In this document: positions 61,347-64,000 of the stretch, in pieces
Layout of the letters: each line of letters starts with the position of its first letter
How positions within the stretch are numbered: the stretch's first letter is position 1
Origin: CAZAPG01 sp964486935
GTDB taxonomy: Bacteria; Chloroflexota; Anaerolineae; 4572-78; J111
Length of the DNA stretch: 64,000 bases
Assembly (NCBI GenBank): GCA_964486935.1
Contig: CAZAPG010000001.1
Location: forward strand, 186,001-250,000
Direction of reading: 5' to 3'
Position numbers and translations under genes: made by a program
Notes under the pieces: model-generated
The model's input: the letters and a program-made list of their open reading frames with translations, nothing else
What the model was told of the DNA's origin: nothing
Databases searched by the model: none

Positions 61347-63785
61347 ATGGAAAAAATAAAACCATTACCCCCAGACCGGCTCTGCTGGCGCTGTAACCCG
61401 GAACAGTTTGACTTTAAAACCACCGCCGACCTGGACGACCTTTCGGAAATTATTGGCCAGCCACGCGCCGTTGAGGCCATGCAGTTTGGCATTAATATTG
61501 AGCAGGAAGGCTACAATATTTTTGCCCTGGGGCTGGCCGGCACCGGCAAGCGAACCCTGATGCACCGTTTGTTTGAGGAAAAGGGCGCCCACAAACCGGT
61601 TCCTGCCGACTGGTGCTATGTCAACAATTTTGAGCAATCGCACCGGCCCAAGGCGCTGCAACTGCCTGCCGGCAAGGGGATTCAATTCAAAAAAGATATG
61701 GCCGGACTGGTTGACGAGTTGCGCACCGCCCTGTCGGGCGCATTTGAAAGCGACGAGTACCACGCCCGGCGTCAGGAAATTGAAGAGGAATTCAAAGAGC
61801 GTCAGGAAACTATTTTTGAGGAAATTAGGGAAAAAGCCCTGAGCCAGAACTTAACCGTACTGCGCACGCCTTCGGGGTTGGTGTTTGCGCCGGTTAAGAA
61901 TGGCGAGGTCATGTCGCCGGATGAAATTCAAGACCTGTCCGCAGAAGCGCGGCACGACCTGGAGAACAAGGCCGCCGATTTGCAGGAGGATTTACAAAAG
62001 AGCCTGCGCCAGTTTCCGCGCTGGCAGCGCGAAATGCGCGAGCGCATCAAAGAGCTGAACCGTCAGTTTGCCAATTATGCCGTTGGCGGGCTGATTCATG
62101 AGTTGCGCGAAAAATATTCGGACCTGCCCGATATCGTCAGTTACCTGGATGACGCGCGGCAGGATATTATTGAAAACGCCCGAAAATTCCTGTCTCAAGA
62201 GGAAGACGGCCAGCCTGTGCTGGAGGCCATTGGCCCGGAAGCGCAGGACTCGCCGGCGCAAATGGGGTCGCCCCTGCTGCGCCGCTACCAGGTAAACGTG
62301 CTGGTTGACCACAGCGAGTCTAAAGGCGCGCCGGTAATTTACGAAGATAACCCCAATTACCAAAACCTGATTGGTCGAATTGAACATATGGCCCAAATGG
62401 GCGCGCTGACGACCGACTTCAACCTGATTAAACCGGGCGCGCTGCACCGGGCCAACGGCGGCTACCTGATGCTGGACGCCCGCAAAGTGTTGCTGCAACC
62501 CTTTGCCTGGGAAGGGCTAAAGCGGGCTTTAAGCTCCGGCCAACTGCGGCTGGAAAGCCCGGCCCAAATGCACAACCTTATCAGCACCGTCTCGCTAGAG
62601 CCGGAACCGATTCCCTTGAATGTCAAAGTAACCTTGCTGGGCGAACCAACCCTCTACTACCTGCTGGCCGCCTACGACCCGGAGTTTAGCGAGTTGTTCA
62701 AGGTGGCCGCCGATTTTGATGAGCAGATGGAGCGCGACACCGGCAACCAATTGTTGTATGCGCGACTCATTGCCAGTATGGTTCGCCAAAACAAACTGCG
62801 CCCCTTTGAACCCGGCGCAGTGGCCCGTATCATCGAGCAGAGCGCCCGGATGGCCGGCGACGCTGAAAAGCTGTCTACCCAAATGCGCGATGTGGTCAAC
62901 CTGCTGCGCGAGGCCGACTATTGGGCCGGCCAGGCCAAAAACAAGGTGGTAACAGCCGCCGATGTGCAGCGCGCCATCGACGCCCAAATTTATCGCGCCG
63001 ACCGCATTCGGGAAAGAATGTATGAGCAAATTGAGCGCGATACCATTTTAATTGACACCCAGGGGGCCAACGTGGGCCAGATTAACGGCCTGTCGGTGCT
63101 TCAGTTGGGTAATTTTGCTTTTGGCCGGCCCAGCCGCATTACTGCCAGAGTTCGCCTGGGCGAAGGCAAAGTGGTTGACATTGAACGGGAGGTAGAGTTG
63201 GGCGGGGCGCTCCATTCCAAAGGGGTGCTTATTCTTGGCGGCTTTTTGGGCGCGCGTTACGCTCAAAAGCAACCGCTGGCGCTATCGGCCAGTTTGGTGT
63301 TTGAGCAATCTTATGGCGGGGTTGACGGCGACAGCGCCTCATCCGCCGAGTTGTACGCCCTGCTGTCGGCCATTGCTAATGTGCCTCTCAAACAATCGCT
63401 GGCCGTAACCGGCTCGGTTAACCAGCACGGCCAGGTACAGGCTATTGGCGGCGTTAACGAAAAAATAGAGGGCTTTTACGACGTGTGTAAAGCCAAAGGC
63501 TTAACCGGCAGCCAGGGCGTTCTGATTCCCGCCTCGAATGTCAAACATTTAATGCTGCGCCACGATGTGGTAGAAGCGGTGGAACAGGAAAAATTTTACA
63601 TTTATCCGGTTGAAACCATCGACCAGGGCATCGAGTTGCTAACCGGCATACCTGCCGGCGAACCCGATGAGGCCGGCAACTATCCGCCAGACAGCCTCAA
63701 CGGGCGCGTGCAGGCCCGGCTGGCCGAATTTGCCGAGAAACAATTGGCTTTTAGCAAGCCGGATGAGAAAAAGGGTGAATCATGA
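61347..63785 (+). CDS. LonB-type (AAA_32) ATP-dependent protease
   Basis: An 812-residue protein of the Lon-related AAA_32 family. The N-terminal domain (about 1-60) has PPDRLCWRCNPEQFDF. The AAA part includes the Walker A motif GLAGTGKRTLMH (about residue 65) and a long helical insertion (about 120-280, ERQETIFEEIREKALSQN). The Lon protease domain (about 590-790) has the catalytic Ser in GVDGDSASSAEL and the Lys in IGGVNEKIEGFYD. It should degrade misfolded or regulatory proteins using ATP. The UspA gene follows with a 4-base overlap, forming an operon, which suggests a stress response unit. Confidence 0.93.
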   Translation: MEKIKPLPPDRLCWRCNPEQFDFKTTADLDDLSEIIGQPRAVEAMQFGINIEQEGYNIFALGLAGTGKRTLMHRLFEEKGAHKPVPADWCYVNNFEQSHRPKALQLPAGKGIQFKKDMAGLVDELRTALSGAFESDEYHARRQEIEEEFKERQETIFEEIREKALSQNLTVLRTPSGLVFAPVKNGEVMSPDEIQDLSAEARHDLENKAADLQEDLQKSLRQFPRWQREMRERIKELNRQFANYAVGGLIHELREKYSDLPDIVSYLDDARQDIIENARKFLSQEEDGQPVLEAIGPEAQDSPAQMGSPLLRRYQVNVLVDHSESKGAPVIYEDNPNYQNLIGRIEHMAQMGALTTDFNLIKPGALHRANGGYLMLDARKVLLQPFAWEGLKRALSSGQLRLESPAQMHNLISTVSLEPEPIPLNVKVTLLGEPTLYYLLAAYDPEFSELFKVAADFDEQMERDTGNQLLYARLIASMVRQNKLRPFEPGAVARIIEQSARMAGDAEKLSTQMRDVVNLLREADYWAGQAKNKVVTAADVQRAIDAQIYRADRIRERMYEQIERDTILIDTQGANVGQINGLSVLQLGNFAFGRPSRITARVRLGEGKVVDIEREVELGGALHSKGVLILGGFLGARYAQKQPLALSASLVFEQSYGGVDGDSASSAELYALLSAIANVPLKQSLAVTGSVNQHGQVQAIGGVNEKIEGFYDVCKAKGLTGSQGVLIPASNVKHLMLRHDVVEAVEQEKFYIYPVETIDQGIELLTGIPAGEPDEAGNYPPDSLNGRVQARLAEFAEKQLAFSKPDEKKGES

Positions 63786-64000
63786 GCCACACAGGAGAGG
63801 AACATCAGATTCAACGGATTCTGGTTGCCCTGGATAGCTCTGCAGCCAGTATGGCCGCGCTAAAGCAGGCCGTGGCCCTGGCTGCCCACTTTAAGGCCGG
63901 GTTACTGGGGTTGTACGTTGAAGATATAACCCTGGTACAACTGGCCCAAATATCTTTTACGCAAGAGGTGGGCCTGTTTTCGGCCAGCCGGCGCAGCCTG
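63782..64000 (+). CDS. Universal stress protein (UspA) domain, 5' part
   Basis: The first 73 codons of a UspA-family protein are present; the gene runs off the window. The start ATG at 63782 overlaps the LonB-like stop (ATGA). The opening is typical: QRILVALDSSAASMAALKQA, then VALAAHFKAGLLGLYVEDIT. UspA proteins bind ATP or small molecules and are induced by stress. Coupling to the protease gene suggests co-regulation. The ATP-binding G-x2-G-x9-G motif would lie beyond the window. Confidence 0.9.
   Translation, partial: MSHTGEEHQIQRILVALDSSAASMAALKQAVALAAHFKAGLLGLYVEDITLVQLAQISFTQEVGLFSASRRSL

Overview
The window looks like a chromosome segment of a Chloroflexota bacterium, most likely Anaerolineae-like. 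This is inferred from gene content: an ATP-type PEP carboxykinase, DUF1385 and DUF2007 proteins, TadE-type proteins and a subtilase with long Pro/Thr (PTDTPTP-like) linkers, a TIR protein of the TIR-WD40 type, a LonB-type protease and many GAF/PAS two-component systems. No 16S rRNA is present, so the assignment rests on these families. The base composition is moderately GC-rich, except in the 10.5-27.6 kb block, which is visibly more AT-rich and is organised like a mobile element.

Layout. 1-10.5 kb: the start of mnmA, an M29 aminopeptidase, two tandem solute-binding-fold proteins without signal peptides, folK, a PEP-synthase/rifampicin-phosphotransferase-like enzyme, a TPR membrane protein, a secreted lipoprotein subtilase and a XerD-like recombinase. 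10.5-27.55 kb: an integrated element of about 17 kb. It has a tyrosine integrase at the left end, a minus-strand block of tail-fibre-like proteins, several small membrane/coiled-coil and zinc-ribbon proteins, a DUF2637 (SpdB-like) protein, a DUF5131 protein, a TOPRIM/RepA-type primase-helicase, a plus-strand operon with a TerY-like VWA protein followed by a SprT-like protease, a PD-(D/E)XK-like nuclease and an XRE repressor near the right end. It lacks any recognisable capsid, portal, terminase, relaxase or transfer ATPase gene. The DNA between its genes carries several shared operator motifs, an over-represented octamer (TGGTACGA), a 31-bp perfect inverted repeat and an iteron-like cluster.

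27.6-44 kb: a pentapeptide-repeat protein, pyrG with an attenuator-like leader, tRNA-Thr(CGT), a ResB-like protein, a response-regulator/PAS/adenylate-cyclase fusion, a TIR protein that seems to have lost its WD40 propeller, a DprE1/DprE2-like pair whose first member has a YtxH-like N-terminus, pckA, a TPR protein, DUF1385, a peptide-type ABC solute-binding protein and secG.

44-64 kb: a DUF2007 protein, a LysM/PD40 protein, two TadE-like paralogues (one with a large cadherin-like C-terminal extension) interleaved with two NarL-type two-component systems, an FtsK/SpoIIIE-type ATPase whose near-consensus promoter holds a perfect LexA/DinR-type box, rpsT, a cysteine hydrolase, a DUF2892 protein, an atypical receiver protein, an S1-domain protein, a LonB-like protease and the start of a UspA protein. 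Several short dispersed hairpin repeat families sit between genes in the host part.
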